A stretch of 64,000 nucleotides of DNA from Clostridiales bacterium (GCA_018364155.1 JAGZMM010000002.1:300909-364908); one strand, 5' to 3'. Counted from the first letter of the stretch, positions 1-8,284 are shown. The notes: generated by a model from the letters alone, not told the origin. Program-made: numbers and translations.

Positions 1-950
1 AGCCGGACGTATTCGATGTCGTTGCCATCAACGATCCGTTTATCCCGGTGGATTACATGGTTTATATGACCAAGTATGACAGCATGCACGGCAAGTTCGA
101 CGGCTGTGTCAAGGCGGAAGACGGCAAGCTGGTCGTCAACGGCAAGGCCATCAGCGTCTATGCCGAAAAGAGCCCGGAGAACATTCCGTGGGGCAAAGAA
201 GGCGTCGAGTATGTGGTCGAGTCCACCGGCGTGTTCACCGCACAGGAAAAGGCCATGCTGCACCTTCAGGGCGGCGCGAAGAAGGTTGTCATCTCTGCTC
301 CTGCGAAGGACAAGGAGACTCCCACTTTCGTCTGCGGCGTCAACCTGGACAAGTATACCAAGGACATGAAGGTTGTTTCCAACGCTTCCTGCACCACCAA
401 CTGCTTGGCTCCGCTTGCCAAGGTTATCAACGATAAATTCGGCATTGTCGAAGGCCTCATGACCACCGTTCATTCCACCACCGCCACCCAGAAGACTGTG
501 GACGGCCCGTCCAACAAGGACTGGCGCGGTGGCCGTGCTGCGGCTGGCAACATCATCCCGTCTTCCACCGGCGCCGCCAAGGCTTGTGCGCTGGTTATCC
601 CGGAAGTGCAGGGCAAGCTGACCGGTATGTCCTTCCGTGTTCCCACGCTGGACGTTTCCGTTGTGGACCTGACGGTCCGTCTTGAGAAGTCCACCACCTA
701 CGACGAAATCTGTGCGGCGGTGAAGGAAGCTTCTGAGACCAGCATGAAGGGCATCCTGGGCTACACCGAGGATATGGTTGTCTCCAGTGACTTCCTGGGC
801 GACGCCCGCACTTCCATCTTCGATGCCAAGGCCGGCATCATGCTCAACCCGAACTTTGTCAAGCTGGTTTCCTGGTACGACAACGAGTGGGGCTATTCCA
901 ACAAGGTCCTGATGCTCATCCAGCACATGGCCAAGGTAGACGCGGAATAA
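1..950 (+). CDS. gap: Glyceraldehyde-3-phosphate dehydrogenase (3' part; 5' end outside window)
   Basis: Glycolytic NAD-dependent GAPDH, converting glyceraldehyde-3-phosphate, NAD and phosphate to 1,3-bisphosphoglycerate in the cytosol. The frame is already open at base 3 (PDVFDVVAINDPF), so the start and the NAD-binding glycine motif lie upstream of the window. Visible family marks are the catalytic ASCTTNC block (nucleophile Cys codon at 390-392), the following TTVHSTTATQK and GRAAAGNIIPSSTGAAKA segments, and the C-terminal SWYDNEWGYSNK. About 315 residues are present of a usual 335. It ends just before a strong terminator. Very confident in the family; the gap/gapA symbol is by similarity. 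Confidence 0.97.
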   Translation, partial: PDVFDVVAINDPFIPVDYMVYMTKYDSMHGKFDGCVKAEDGKLVVNGKAISVYAEKSPENIPWGKEGVEYVVESTGVFTAQEKAMLHLQGGAKKVVISAPAKDKETPTFVCGVNLDKYTKDMKVVSNASCTTNCLAPLAKVINDKFGIVEGLMTTVHSTTATQKTVDGPSNKDWRGGRAAAGNIIPSSTGAAKACALVIPEVQGKLTGMSFRVPTLDVSVVDLTVRLEKSTTYDEICAAVKEASETSMKGILGYTEDMVVSSDFLGDARTSIFDAKAGIMLNPNFVKLVSWYDNEWGYSNKVLMLIQHMAKVDAE

Positions 951-964
951 TTCGATTGATTTGC

Positions 965-1000
965 AAAAGGGCTGAAACCTTGTGTTTCAGCCCTTTTCTG
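965..1000 (+). terminator. Rho-independent terminator of gap
   Basis: Stem AAAAGGGCTGAAAC / GTTTCAGCCCTTTT with a 5-nt loop, 15 bp after the gap stop codon. The U-rich tail is formed by the right arm. From 1001 to 1239 I see only the leader of the next gene and no convincing promoter. Confidence 0.9.
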
Positions 1001-1239
1001 TTATCTGAGCAGGGGAATGGGGCCGGTTTGAGGAACCGGGTAAAGCGGCAGGAAAAAGGGATCAATCTCGAGTGCGGGCCCAACGCAGCCAATCGCACGT
1101 CCCTCTTACTTCTCTCCAGTTTATCCGGTTGAGTTTCCGTCAGAGCGCAGCCGAATACATAGAGGAAGGCCGGTGCATCCCTTTATTAAGGGGGGCCGCC
1201 CGGTCGGCGCATCCGAAGAATCAGAAAGGAGGAGGAGAA

Positions 1240-1824
1240 ATGGAAGAACTGCAAAAATTACTGCGGGCCAGAGAATACTTGCAGCAACTGTCGCAAGGAA
1301 TCGATCCCATTTCTCACGAGGCGTTGCCGCAGGAAAATGGGCTCACCGGCCAGCGGCTGCGCAACTGTTTTGCTTATGTGGCGGGCGTGCTCGGCCAGGT
1401 GATTGAAAACGGCGGTCAAATTGGGCGGCAGGCCAGGGAGAAAAAGGCGCCCTTCTCCATATCCGCCCAGCAACTTTCCCAGGTGCAGTTGAGCGATACG
1501 CCGGTGTCTCTGAGCGTGGTGGTGCAGCGCATCAATGAAGCGGCCGGAGTGGACGATACAAAAAAGAAGCTGACCCATCCGCCTCTTGCCAACTGGCTTT
1601 TAGCCAAGGGCTTTTTGCAGGAGGTAACCGACGCGCAGGGCCATAAAAGCAAGGCCGCCACGATGCAGGCAGGAGAAATCGGGATTGTCCGCGCTCAGCG
1701 GCAGAATCCCAATGGAAAGAGTTACTGGGTCAATCTCTACACCCGGGAAGCCCAGCAGTTTCTGCTTGACCATCTGGAGCAGATTTTGCAGGAACCGGCA
1801 GAGAACGGAGAGGCCTCGGTCTGA
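1240..1824 (+). CDS. Conserved hypothetical protein (194 aa)
   Basis: I cannot assign a function. The start at 1240 is set by the SD AAAGGAGGAGG just upstream; an in-frame extension to 1072 lacks an SD and reads as non-coding. The protein is soluble, with no signal peptide or membrane segment. Residues 1-65 are helical (MEELQKLLRAREYLQQL, then FAYVAGVLGQVIENGG). The C-terminal half has LSVVVQRINEAAG and LANWLLAKGFLQEV, then a basic GKSYWVNLYTREAQQFLLDHL segment, which looks like a compact helix-beta domain. It sits between gap and an amidase gene on the same strand, without an obvious operon partner. Small proteins of this type are, as far as I recall, common but uncharacterised in Clostridia. 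Confidence 0.75.
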   Translation: MEELQKLLRAREYLQQLSQGIDPISHEALPQENGLTGQRLRNCFAYVAGVLGQVIENGGQIGRQAREKKAPFSISAQQLSQVQLSDTPVSLSVVVQRINEAAGVDDTKKKLTHPPLANWLLAKGFLQEVTDAQGHKSKAATMQAGEIGIVRAQRQNPNGKSYWVNLYTREAQQFLLDHLEQILQEPAENGEASV

Positions 1825-1920
1825 TTGTTGCCATTCGGTAAGAGTTTCGAAAGAAAACCTTCATAACCTTGCATGTTGCAGGTGGTATCCTTCATACAGG
1901 TAGAAGAAAGGGGGAAGACG

Positions 1921-2598
1921 ATGAAGGGGCTAAAATGGATTTCACAGCTAAGCTGGAGAAAAAAGCGCATAGTTCTCTTGGCAGGAGCGGGATTGCTTCT
2001 TTTGGCCATCGGGATTGGGCTGGCGGTTTCTCTGAGCTCGCCTAGCACTCCCGCAAAACGGCGGCAGACCACACCCACTGAATACAGCGTCTTTCCCGAA
2101 GAAATCCGGGGCGTTCCCGTCTATACCCAGCTGGTGGAGGAAGGGGCGCCGGGCCGGCCTGAAATCAAGCGCAGCATCTGGTATGTGGTCATCCACGAGA
2201 CCGACAACTGGAACGCCGGCGCCGACGCAGCCGCCCATGCTGACTTTCTGTCCTTCAACAGTCCTTCCACCACCGATTGGCATTATACCGTGGACGACCA
2301 TGAGATTTACCACCACATTCCCGACAACGAGGTGGCCTATCATGCTGGGGACGGTGCCGCGGGCGACGGCAATCTCCATGGCATCGGTGTGGAACTGTGT
2401 GTCAACGAAGACGGGAATTTTGAAGCGACCTTTGACAATGCTGCCAAGCTGACCGCCTATTTGTTGAAGGAATACGGCCTTTCCCTAAACGACGTGAAAA
2501 TGCATTATGATTTTTCTGGGAAGAACTGCCCTTCCGGCATCCGCAGAGACGGCCGCTGGAAGGAGTTTCAGGCCCGGGTGGCCCAGTATCTGCAATAG
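1921..2598 (+). CDS. N-acetylmuramoyl-L-alanine amidase (Amidase_2), membrane-anchored
   Basis: Cell-wall hydrolase predicted to cut the MurNAc-L-Ala amide bond outside the membrane. The 225-aa protein starts at 1921 (SD AGAAAGGGGGAA). Residues 1-40 are a basic stretch (SWRKKR) and one hydrophobic signal anchor. The catalytic domain (about residues 85-220) shows the zinc-ligand pattern of the family: VVIHETDNW, then YHAGDG, and KNCPSGIRR near the end. HETDNW is the usual H-x-T motif, and a second histidine occurs in MHYDF. It has no cell-wall-binding repeats, so anchoring is probably by the N-terminal helix. A role in sporulation, germination or wall turnover cannot be decided. Confidence 0.9.
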   Translation: MKGLKWISQLSWRKKRIVLLAGAGLLLLAIGIGLAVSLSSPSTPAKRRQTTPTEYSVFPEEIRGVPVYTQLVEEGAPGRPEIKRSIWYVVIHETDNWNAGADAAAHADFLSFNSPSTTDWHYTVDDHEIYHHIPDNEVAYHAGDGAAGDGNLHGIGVELCVNEDGNFEATFDNAAKLTAYLLKEYGLSLNDVKMHYDFSGKNCPSGIRRDGRWKEFQARVAQYLQ

Positions 2599-2684
2599 GT
2601 CCGTGCTGGCATTTCCAAAACAGACGGAAAATGCCCAGATGGTTGCGATATTCTCGAAAGAAGAGAACCTGTTGTTCGATGCAT

Positions 2685-2725
2685 GAAAAAGGCTGGGAGT
2701 TCTGTAAGAACCCCCAGCCTTTTTC
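2685..2725. terminator. Bidirectional terminator between convergent genes
   Basis: Inverted repeat AAAAAGGCTGGG..TTC / GAA..CCCAGCCTTTTT, with A-run and T-run on either side. It serves both the plus-strand amidase gene and the minus-strand cytidylate-kinase-like gene ending at 2735. Confidence 0.88.
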
Positions 2726-2734
2726 ATGTTGTCT

Positions 2735-3367
2735 TTAACCTTCCTGTTTGGCATCCTTGAACTTGGCGAAGGACTCCAAAAGATCCACCGTTCCATCCAC
2801 GCCGATTACACTGGTATCCACCGCCAAATGATAGTTCTCCACCTGGCCCCATTTTCGTCCGGAATAGAAATTATAATAGTTGGCGCGTTTTTTGTCCGTC
2901 TTACGGATTCGCTCCTCCGCCTTTCGGTCGTCGAGCTGATAAAGCCGGGCTACCCGCTCCACGCGGCGTTCCTTGGGTGCGTGTAAAAACAAGTTCAGAC
3001 AAGCCGGATCGTCCCGCAAAACATAGTCGGCGCACCGTCCCACCACCACGCAGGAGCTTTTCGCCACTTCCTTAATCACGTCCGACTGGAACAGAAACAC
3101 CTTATCGTTCATGGGCATTTCCGGAATGCCGGAAACATGACTGCCCATCGCATAGGAGCCGATAGCCAGAGAATACAGGATGCTGTTGGTGGCCTTTTCG
3201 TCAAAGTCGGAAAGAAGCTCTTCACTCATACCGTTTTCCTTGGCGGCCATCTCCAGAAGCTCCCGGTCATAAAAGGGGATGTGGAGGCGATCGGCCAGCT
3301 TTTTACCGATTTCCCGGCCTCCGCTTCCAAACTGTCTGCCAATGGTAATGATGACTTTGTTTTTCAT
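2735..3367 (-). CDS. Cytidylate kinase-like protein (AAA/P-loop kinase family)
   Basis: P-loop nucleotide/nucleoside-phosphate kinase of the 'cytidylate kinase-like' family common in gut Clostridia; substrate unknown. The 210-aa protein starts MKNKVIITIGRQFGSGG at 3367, where SD GGAGGG precedes ATG. The glycine-rich P-loop is GRQFGSGGREIGKKLA (residues 9-24). A later VVVGRCADYVL and the arginine-rich ERRVERVARLYQLDDRKAEERI form the lid-like region. The family differs from true Cmk (usually about 220 aa), and residues specific for CMP cannot be confirmed. It is monocistronic, with a roughly 195-nt leader after the promoter at 3569-3574. Confidence 0.88.
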   Translation of the reverse strand: MKNKVIITIGRQFGSGGREIGKKLADRLHIPFYDRELLEMAAKENGMSEELLSDFDEKATNSILYSLAIGSYAMGSHVSGIPEMPMNDKVFLFQSDVIKEVAKSSCVVVGRCADYVLRDDPACLNLFLHAPKERRVERVARLYQLDDRKAEERIRKTDKKRANYYNFYSGRKWGQVENYHLAVDTSVIGVDGTVDLLESFAKFKDAKQEG

Positions 3368-3568
3368 ACTCGATCCCTCCAAGTTAATCGGCGCGGCGGC
3401 TGCCTCACCGTTTGCGTTTGCCAAAGGCAGACGCAATGGTTTACACCAGCCTTTGACTGCGCAGATAGAGAAAACAATAAGGAAAGTCGTAGTTGCCAAC
3501 CCGATCCGGTGAAACTGGACCGGATAAAAGGAAGGACACAGGTTGTCGCCTTCCTGCCTCTTTTATTA

Positions 3569-3574
3569 TACAAC
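3569..3574 (-). promoter_or_regulatory. Putative -10 element for the cytidylate-kinase-like gene
   Basis: Minus strand reads TGTTG-TATAAT-AAAAG. The -35 region 17 nt upstream is poor. The implied 5' leader of about 195 nt (3368-3562) has no recognised riboswitch signature. Confidence 0.45.
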
Positions 3575-3778
3575 AAATGGATCAAAAGCGAAACCACACA
3601 AATGTTTCTTTTGCCGGCGAAATGGCTTTTTCATTGAAAAGGCCATTCCATTTCTATTCGCTCCTGTGCCGGAAAATACGCCGGTCTGTGCGTGGATTTG
3701 ACGGCGTTTTCCGCCCTTTTTCCCTGTAAAGGAGAATTGCTTTCCAGATAATGGAGTATCAGCTGGCTGAAAAGCGGC

Positions 3779-3819
3779 AAAAAAGGGGGTTGACAAGGTG
3801 CTCCCCTTGTCAATCCCCC
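3779..3819 (-). terminator. Terminator of the VanZ-like/sugar-transferase operon
   Basis: On the minus strand, stem GGGGGATTGACAAGGGG / CCTTGTCAACCCCC is followed by six T residues, 20 nt after the stop of the sugar-transferase gene. The stretch 3575-3778 upstream of it holds only minor hairpins (for example 3671-3712) and no supported gene. Confidence 0.9.
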
Positions 3820-3838
3820 ATAGATCCAACGAATCAAA

Positions 3839-4492
3839 TTATGCGGAAATGTGCTGTGCTTCGACCGGCTGCGCCACACGCTCGTAGGAAAGGGTTCCCT
3901 GGAACACCTCCATGGTTTCGCTGGTCTGGGAGGAAATACCCTCCCGCTTGAGCACATTGCGAACCGTCATCCATAAAATCTGCATATCCTTGCGAAAGGT
4001 GATGCGATGGACGTACTGGACGTCCAGACGGAATTTTTCTTCCCAGCTGATGGCGTTGCGCCCGTTTACCTGGGCCCACCCGGTCAGCCCCGGACGGACG
4101 TCATGGCGGTGAATCTGCTCTTCGTTGTACCGCGGCAGGTATTCCACAAGCAAAGGCCGCGGCCCGACAATGCTCATATCGCCTTTTACAATGTTCCAAA
4201 GCTCCGGAAGCTCGTCGAGAGAAGTGGAACGCAGAAACTTTCCAAATTTCGTCAGCCGCACGCTGTCCGGCAGAAGGTTGCCGTTTTCATCGGTCTGATC
4301 GGTCATGGTGCGGAATTTATACATGGTAAAAACCTGACTGTTTTTCCCCGGCCGCTTCTGCCGAAACAGAATCGGGCTGCCCAGCTTGCACCGGACCAGA
4401 ACCGCAACCAGCGCAAAAACCGGAGACAGAAGCACCAGAGCCAACAAAGACAGAGAAAAATCCAGCACTCGTTTGAATATGTACTTGTACAC
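3839..4492 (-). CDS. Bacterial sugar transferase (undecaprenyl-phosphate sugar-phosphate transferase)
   Basis: Initiating phosphoglycosyl transferase of the single-TM PF02397 family. It moves a sugar-1-phosphate from a UDP-sugar to undecaprenyl phosphate at the inner membrane face, starting exopolysaccharide or glycan synthesis. The 217-aa protein has one N-terminal reentrant helix (residues 10-34), then PILFRQKRPGK, the FTMYKFRTM motif, TKFGKFLRSTSLDELPELWNIVKGDMSIVGPRP (catalytic DE pair in LDELP) and PGLTGWAQVNGRN. The length is that of the catalytic core only, without an N-terminal extension (PglC/EpsL-like). It is the second gene of a two-gene operon, 47 nt after a VanZ-like gene. No other glycan genes are adjacent, which is unusual. 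The sugar is unknown. Confidence 0.92.
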   Translation of the reverse strand: MYKYIFKRVLDFSLSLLALVLLSPVFALVAVLVRCKLGSPILFRQKRPGKNSQVFTMYKFRTMTDQTDENGNLLPDSVRLTKFGKFLRSTSLDELPELWNIVKGDMSIVGPRPLLVEYLPRYNEEQIHRHDVRPGLTGWAQVNGRNAISWEEKFRLDVQYVHRITFRKDMQILWMTVRNVLKREGISSQTSETMEVFQGTLSYERVAQPVEAQHISA

Positions 4493-4539
4493 CCCAAAGA
4501 ACCTCCTATATGTAAGAAAAATACCACAATGTACCGCTG

Positions 4540-5040
4540 TTAGGAAGAAGCTGGGCTTGTCCGCTTTCGCAGATGCCGGCAGACTAGTGCCGCCGCACCG
4601 GCCGTCAGGAGAACCCCCACCGCCGAACCGCAGAAGTCCAGCAGCACGTCGGAAACTTGTCCGCTTCGCCCGTCGATGAACAGCTGATGAAACTCATCGC
4701 TGGCCGCATAAAGCAGGCAGATTCCCAAAGAGACGCCGATTTTGACAGCGGGTTTCACCCGGTGGGTCTGCATCGCCAGCAGGCAAAGCACTCCAAGCAA
4801 TAGGTAGATGGAAAAATGTGCGCCCTTGCGCACCACATGCTGAAAGGATTCTACCACCGCATTCTGGTCCTCTTCAGACAGCACGGAAAAATCCGGAGTC
4901 ACCACCGCCGCCACAGAACGGATAAACTGGCCGCTGACCTGAGACGACTGCTGCGCGGGCTTTGCGGACATACTGAAAATAAACCCCATACACAAAAGGA
5001 CAAGGCTCCAAAGAACCCCTCGCGTAATCCATAATTTCAT
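4540..5040 (-). CDS. VanZ-like family membrane protein
   Basis: Small integral membrane protein (166 aa) of the VanZ-like family (PF04892); biochemical role unknown. VanZ gives low-level teicoplanin resistance in enterococci, but most members are not resistance genes. Four hydrophobic segments lie at about residues 8-25, 73-92, 99-115 and 130-155. The family signature is visible as VRKGAHFSIYLLLG and CLLYAASDEFHQLFIDGRSGQVSDVLLDFCG. It starts at 5040, with an upstream sigma-A promoter giving a leader of about 125 nt. It is co-transcribed with the sugar transferase, so a link to cell-envelope polymer synthesis is plausible but inferred. Confidence 0.9.
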   Translation of the reverse strand: MKLWITRGVLWSLVLLCMGFIFSMSAKPAQQSSQVSGQFIRSVAAVVTPDFSVLSEEDQNAVVESFQHVVRKGAHFSIYLLLGVLCLLAMQTHRVKPAVKIGVSLGICLLYAASDEFHQLFIDGRSGQVSDVLLDFCGSAVGVLLTAGAAALVCRHLRKRTSPASS

Positions 5041-5171
5041 TTTGAAAAATCCAAAAATCTAAAAATTTCAATCGCTGAGGAAAAGAAAGAAAAGAGAATC
5101 GTATGTAAGAAAACGCTTCAAAAAAGCAACGAAAAACCATTCGAACTTTTCCCGCGGATATTGTTGCAATC

Positions 5172-5200
5172 AGTATAACGCTGTCCTCGAAATATGTCAA
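5172..5200 (-). promoter_or_regulatory. Sigma-A promoter of the VanZ-like/sugar-transferase operon
   Basis: Minus strand TTGACA (5195-5200), 17-nt spacer, TATACT (5172-5177). It lies just after the stop codon of the upstream glycosylase gene. Confidence 0.82.
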
Positions 5201-5203
5201 TAT

Positions 5204-5219
5204 GTAACCAAAAGGTTAC
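5204..5219. promoter_or_regulatory. Inverted repeat next to the -35 box
   Basis: GTAACC-AAAA-GGTTAC palindrome, four bases upstream of the -35 of the VanZ-like promoter and overlapping the last codons of the glycosylase gene. It could be an operator; the binding protein is unknown. Confidence 0.35.
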
Positions 5220-5731
5220 GCATTGTTACCAATGAATTCCGAACAAAATGGTACAATTGCCCGGTATGCTTCAACAAGGTCCTCATAAGAATAATAGCGG
5301 CAGTTGGCAGGACTGGGAGAGGGAAGGGTGCGGGCGGGAATGCCAGTTTTGGGGTAGCAAAGGCGCTTGTAAAGCCGAGCTGCGGTGGTTCCGGTGGTAA
5401 AAATAGCGCGGATGTCCGCACGGCTGAGAATCTCGGAAAGATCGTTTGCAACCGGGTTTCGGATGCTGCCGTCATCGGCGCCTTCTATGTCGCAGCAACG
5501 CAGTACATCCCACAAAGCAATGCCGGACGAAAGGGCCAGAAGGCGTTTGCCCTCTGCGGTGGAAGGAAGCGGCTTTTGGAGTACCTCGCAGAGCACCCTC
5601 CAAAACCGGTTTTGCGGATTGCCGTAGTAAAAGCCGGTTTGCCGGGACTTGGGAGAGGGCATGGTGCCGAGAATCAGGACGCGGGAAAACGCGTCGAACA
5701 CGGGAGGAAAGGGATGAACGGTCTGCTGCAC
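5216..5731 (-). CDS. DNA-deoxyinosine glycosylase (UDG family 6, HDG)
   Basis: Base-excision repair enzyme expected to remove hypoxanthine (deaminated adenine) from DNA. Start chosen as GTG at 5731, because SD GAGGAGG lies 8 nt upstream and the family normally begins with HPFPPVFD; longer in-frame starts add an implausible tail. The 171-aa protein carries LILGTMPSPKSRQTGFYYGNPQNRFW (residues 18-43), the motif that separates family 6 from other uracil-DNA glycosylases. It also has ALWDVLRCCDIEGADDGSIRNP in the middle and a TLPSPSPAN motif near the end that corresponds to the UDG minor-groove loop. It is a single gene whose 3' end overlaps regulatory DNA of the next operon. Confidence 0.88.
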   Translation of the reverse strand: MQQTVHPFPPVFDAFSRVLILGTMPSPKSRQTGFYYGNPQNRFWRVLCEVLQKPLPSTAEGKRLLALSSGIALWDVLRCCDIEGADDGSIRNPVANDLSEILSRADIRAIFTTGTTAARLYKRLCYPKTGIPARTLPSPSPANCRYYSYEDLVEAYRAIVPFCSEFIGNNA

Positions 5732-5847
5732 GGCGAAACCTCCTCTAACAAAGATTGCAGGGTTTTGTTTTCTCATAACGACTCTAAGAATGAACGCAAA
5801 AAACGGCCGCTTCCCGGCCGGTATCATATAGGAGAGAAATTGCCTCT

Positions 5848-6609
5848 ATGACCAATCCGTATACCCAACCAAATCACAAAACCATTCAAAACGAATCCAC
5901 CCCAGCCGACCGGGCCTATATCCGCCGCCGGCGGATTTTCAGCCTCCTGTCTTTGGCGGTGGTGCTGGCCTTTTTCATCTGGGTGACCATTGCGGTGGGC
6001 AAACCCCTCTTGGAATTGGCTTCTGACCCGGAGCAGTTTCGCGTCTGGGTGGACCAATATGGCATTTGGGGCCGGTTTATCCTAATGGGTATTATGGCGC
6101 TGCAGGTGGTGGTGGCCATGATTCCGGGCGAAATCATCGAAATCGGCGCGGGTTACGCGTTCGGCGCCGTCGAAGGTACTCTTTTGTGTCTGGCCGGCGC
6201 GGCAGTCGGGTCGGCCATCATTTTTCTTCTCACCCGATGCTTTGGCGTCAAGCTGGTGGAAGCTTTCGTATCCAGGGAAAAGCTCAGCCAGATTAAGTTT
6301 CTACAGAATGAAAAGAAGCTCAACCTGGTGATCTTCATCGCCTTCTTCATCCCCGGCACTCCCAAGGACCTGCTGACCTACTTCATCGGGCTGACTCCCA
6401 TGAAGCTGCGCACCTTCCTGCTCATTTCCTCTGTTGCCCGCATTCCCTCCGTCATCACGTCCACCATCGGCGGCCATGCGCTGGGCATGCAGGACTATAC
6501 GTTTGCCATTCTCGTCTTTGTGATTACGGCGGCCATCAGCGGGCTGGGTCTGCTTCTTTATAACCGCATCATGAAAAAGCGAAAGCAGGAGGCGGAATCC
6601 CACGAATAG
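5848..6609 (+). CDS. TVP38/TMEM64 (DedA-superfamily) membrane protein
   Basis: Integral membrane protein of the VTT/SNARE-associated family (PF09335), whose relatives act in lipid scrambling or envelope homeostasis; exact substrate unknown. The 253-aa protein has a cytosolic basic N-terminus, then about six hydrophobic segments. The core motif is MIPGEIIEIGAGYAFGAVEGTLLCLAGAAVGSAIIFLLTRCFG (residues 91-133), containing the G-x-x-x-G/AG pattern, followed by FFIPGTPKDLLTYFIGLTPM, the conserved proline-rich loop. SD AGGAGAGAAA precedes the ATG. The following GNAT-like frame begins within about 50 nt and may share its transcript. Confidence 0.9.
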   Translation: MTNPYTQPNHKTIQNESTPADRAYIRRRRIFSLLSLAVVLAFFIWVTIAVGKPLLELASDPEQFRVWVDQYGIWGRFILMGIMALQVVVAMIPGEIIEIGAGYAFGAVEGTLLCLAGAAVGSAIIFLLTRCFGVKLVEAFVSREKLSQIKFLQNEKKLNLVIFIAFFIPGTPKDLLTYFIGLTPMKLRTFLLISSVARIPSVITSTIGGHALGMQDYTFAILVFVITAAISGLGLLLYNRIMKKRKQEAESHE

Positions 6610-6661
6610 AATTACAAATAGTATATTTGAAAATATATATAACGAAACAGAGGAGAAACCC

Positions 6662-7084
6662 GTACAAAACTCCGAATCCTGCCGGAAAAGGGAAGAGGCA
6701 CACGGTTGCATCATCCGCCAGGCGGCAGAAGAGGACCTTCCCGCCCTGTGCCGTTTGTGCGAGGCGGCTTCGGGGTCTACTTGCGCCCGGGAGCTGGCTG
6801 CCTATTTGCACAATCCCAAGGCGGCAATTCTGCTGCTGGAGAAGGCGAGTCGGCCTTGTGCCGCCGTTTGCCTTCAGGAACGTCCGGCTCTGCCATACCC
6901 TTGTTTTTCCCGTTACCGGGCAGTGCTGGAGGCAGAGTTTTGGATTCCCCCGCAAGAGAACGCAGGCCAGGTGCTTTTCCAGGCTGCGGCACAGTGGGGA
7001 AACCACCGGGGACTTCCGCTTCTGGAGCTCCGGCTCCCATCCGTGCAGGCAAATTCCAGCAAAATGGGACAGGAATCAGTATAA
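6662..7084 (+). pseudogene. GNAT-like acetyltransferase frame without a canonical start codon
   Basis: An open frame reads CIIRQAAEEDLPALCRLCEAA and continues to a stop at 7082-7084, the typical beginning of a GNAT N-acetyltransferase (beta1-alpha1, 'IRxAxxxDLxAL'). An SD-like GAGGAG at 6650-6655 sits 6 nt before a GTA codon at 6662. No ATG, GTG or TTG occurs in frame between the upstream stop at 6572 and a TTG at 6755, which would delete the conserved N-terminus. The protein would be about 140 aa, and the acetyl-CoA-binding R/Q-x-x-G-x-G/A motif is not evident. It is either a start-lost or degenerate gene, or uses a rare start codon. Confidence 0.5.
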
Positions 7085-7115
7085 TTTGACAATGACTATA
7101 CGATTTGTAATCAAT

Positions 7116-7159
7116 AAAGCCTCGTTGGCCGGTTTGTTTTCGGCCGACGGGGCTTTTTG
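7116..7159 (+). terminator. Rho-independent terminator
   Basis: Stem AAAGCCTCGTTGGCCG / CGGCCGACGGGGCTTT (with G-U pairs), then a T-rich tail, 32 nt after the GNAT-like frame. Confidence 0.82.
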
Positions 7160-7255
7160 TTTGAAAATATGGCCGGTCTCGCCGTGCCCATTTCCGTCTT
7201 GGCAGAAGGCTCCCCTAATCACGGCATATCATCCAAAAGAGAGTGCTTCGGTTTG

Positions 7256-7981
7256 TTACACAATGACAAAGCCGCCGTTGGGACTGATGACCTGGCCGGT
7301 GATGAAATCCGCCTGTTCGCTCGCCAGAAAGAAAAGGAGATTCGCCACGTCCTCGGGCTTGCCCAGCACCCCTAAGGGGGTTTCCTCCCGCAGACCCGCA
7401 CGGGTTTCGTCGTCCAAGGCGGCATTCATCTGCGTGTCGATGACTCCGGGGGCCACGCAGTTGACAGTGATGCCGCTGGGCCCCACCTCCTTGGCCAGCG
7501 CCTTCGAAAGCCCGATCACCGCCGCCTTGGCAGCGGAATAGGCCACCTCGCAGGAGGCGCCGGTCATCCCCCAGATGGAGGACAGGTTGAGAATTTTTCC
7601 CCGCTGGCGGCGGATCATGCCGGGCATAACGGCCTGACAGCAGTGAAAGACCCCGGTTACATTCACACAGAAGAGCCTCTCCCACTCCGTCTCGGTTACG
7701 TCGGTGAACAACTTTTGCTGGGCAATGCCGGCGTTGTTGATGAGCACGTCAATGTGGCCGAACTGATGGAGGACCTCTTTTGTCATCCTGTCCACCTGCC
7801 CGCGGTCCGCCACGTCCGCCTGCACCGCCAGAATACCGGGGTGGGACGCGGCAAGCGCCCGAGCTTCCCTTTCGCTTTGGCAGTAGTTTGCCGCCACCTG
7901 CCAACCCTTCTGGGCGAACAAGCGGGCGGCTGCGGCACCGATTCCTCTAGAAGCGCCGGTGATCAAAACGGTAGACGGCAT
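7256..7981 (-). CDS. Short-chain dehydrogenase/reductase (FabG/3-oxoacyl-ACP reductase-like)
   Basis: NAD(P)-dependent oxidoreductase of the classical SDR family, 241 aa. Start at 7981 is set by SD AAAGGAG and by the family start just before VLITGASRGIG. Cofactor motif TGASRGIG at residues 7-14, NNAG after beta-4, catalytic Ser in NLSSIWG and the YSAAK dyad (Y-x-x-x-K). The C-terminus (PNGGFVIV) matches the usual SDR tail. The sequence resembles FabG-type reductases, but no fatty-acid genes are adjacent, so the substrate is open. Monocistronic, converging with the genes upstream. Confidence 0.9.
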   Translation of the reverse strand: MPSTVLITGASRGIGAAAARLFAQKGWQVAANYCQSEREARALAASHPGILAVQADVADRGQVDRMTKEVLHQFGHIDVLINNAGIAQQKLFTDVTETEWERLFCVNVTGVFHCCQAVMPGMIRRQRGKILNLSSIWGMTGASCEVAYSAAKAAVIGLSKALAKEVGPSGITVNCVAPGVIDTQMNAALDDETRAGLREETPLGVLGKPEDVANLLFFLASEQADFITGQVISPNGGFVIV

Positions 7982-8087
7982 GATTCTCTCTCCTTTGGGC
8001 AAGCCATGTTTTTTTCTATTTTACCCCACCTTTCGCATAAGGTAAAGGAGAGGAAATGAAAAAACTCTATTTGGCTGCAATTCCTGC

Positions 8088-8116
8088 TTGCAATCTGCGC
8101 AGTTGTCGGATAAAAT
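8088..8116 (+). promoter_or_regulatory. Promoter of the sensory-hydrogenase cluster
   Basis: TTGCAA (8088-8093), 17-nt spacer, TAAAAT (8111-8116). The region 7982-8284 otherwise holds the divergent SDR start and a roughly 160-nt leader. Confidence 0.65.
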
Positions 8117-8122
8117 AAAGCT

Positions 8123-8140
8123 ATGTCGAAATTTTAACAA
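8123..8140 (+). promoter_or_regulatory. Possible degenerate Rex-type site at the transcription start
   Basis: ATGTCGA-AATT-TTAACAA; the right half matches the Rex half-site TTAACAA exactly, the left half in 4 of 7 positions. It lies 6 nt past the -10, where repressor binding would block initiation. Weak, noted because adhE has a much better copy. Confidence 0.25.
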
Positions 8141-8284
8141 AATTCTGTGTATTTCTCTATGTCCGGCCTGTAAAACAAGGAACAGCGGCCGGAGAAATGC
8201 AGCCCATACGGCGCGCCACACACCGGCTGCGGTGGCGGCCGCTCCAAACAAAGATTATAACCGGCCGGAGAAAAGGTGGTTACC

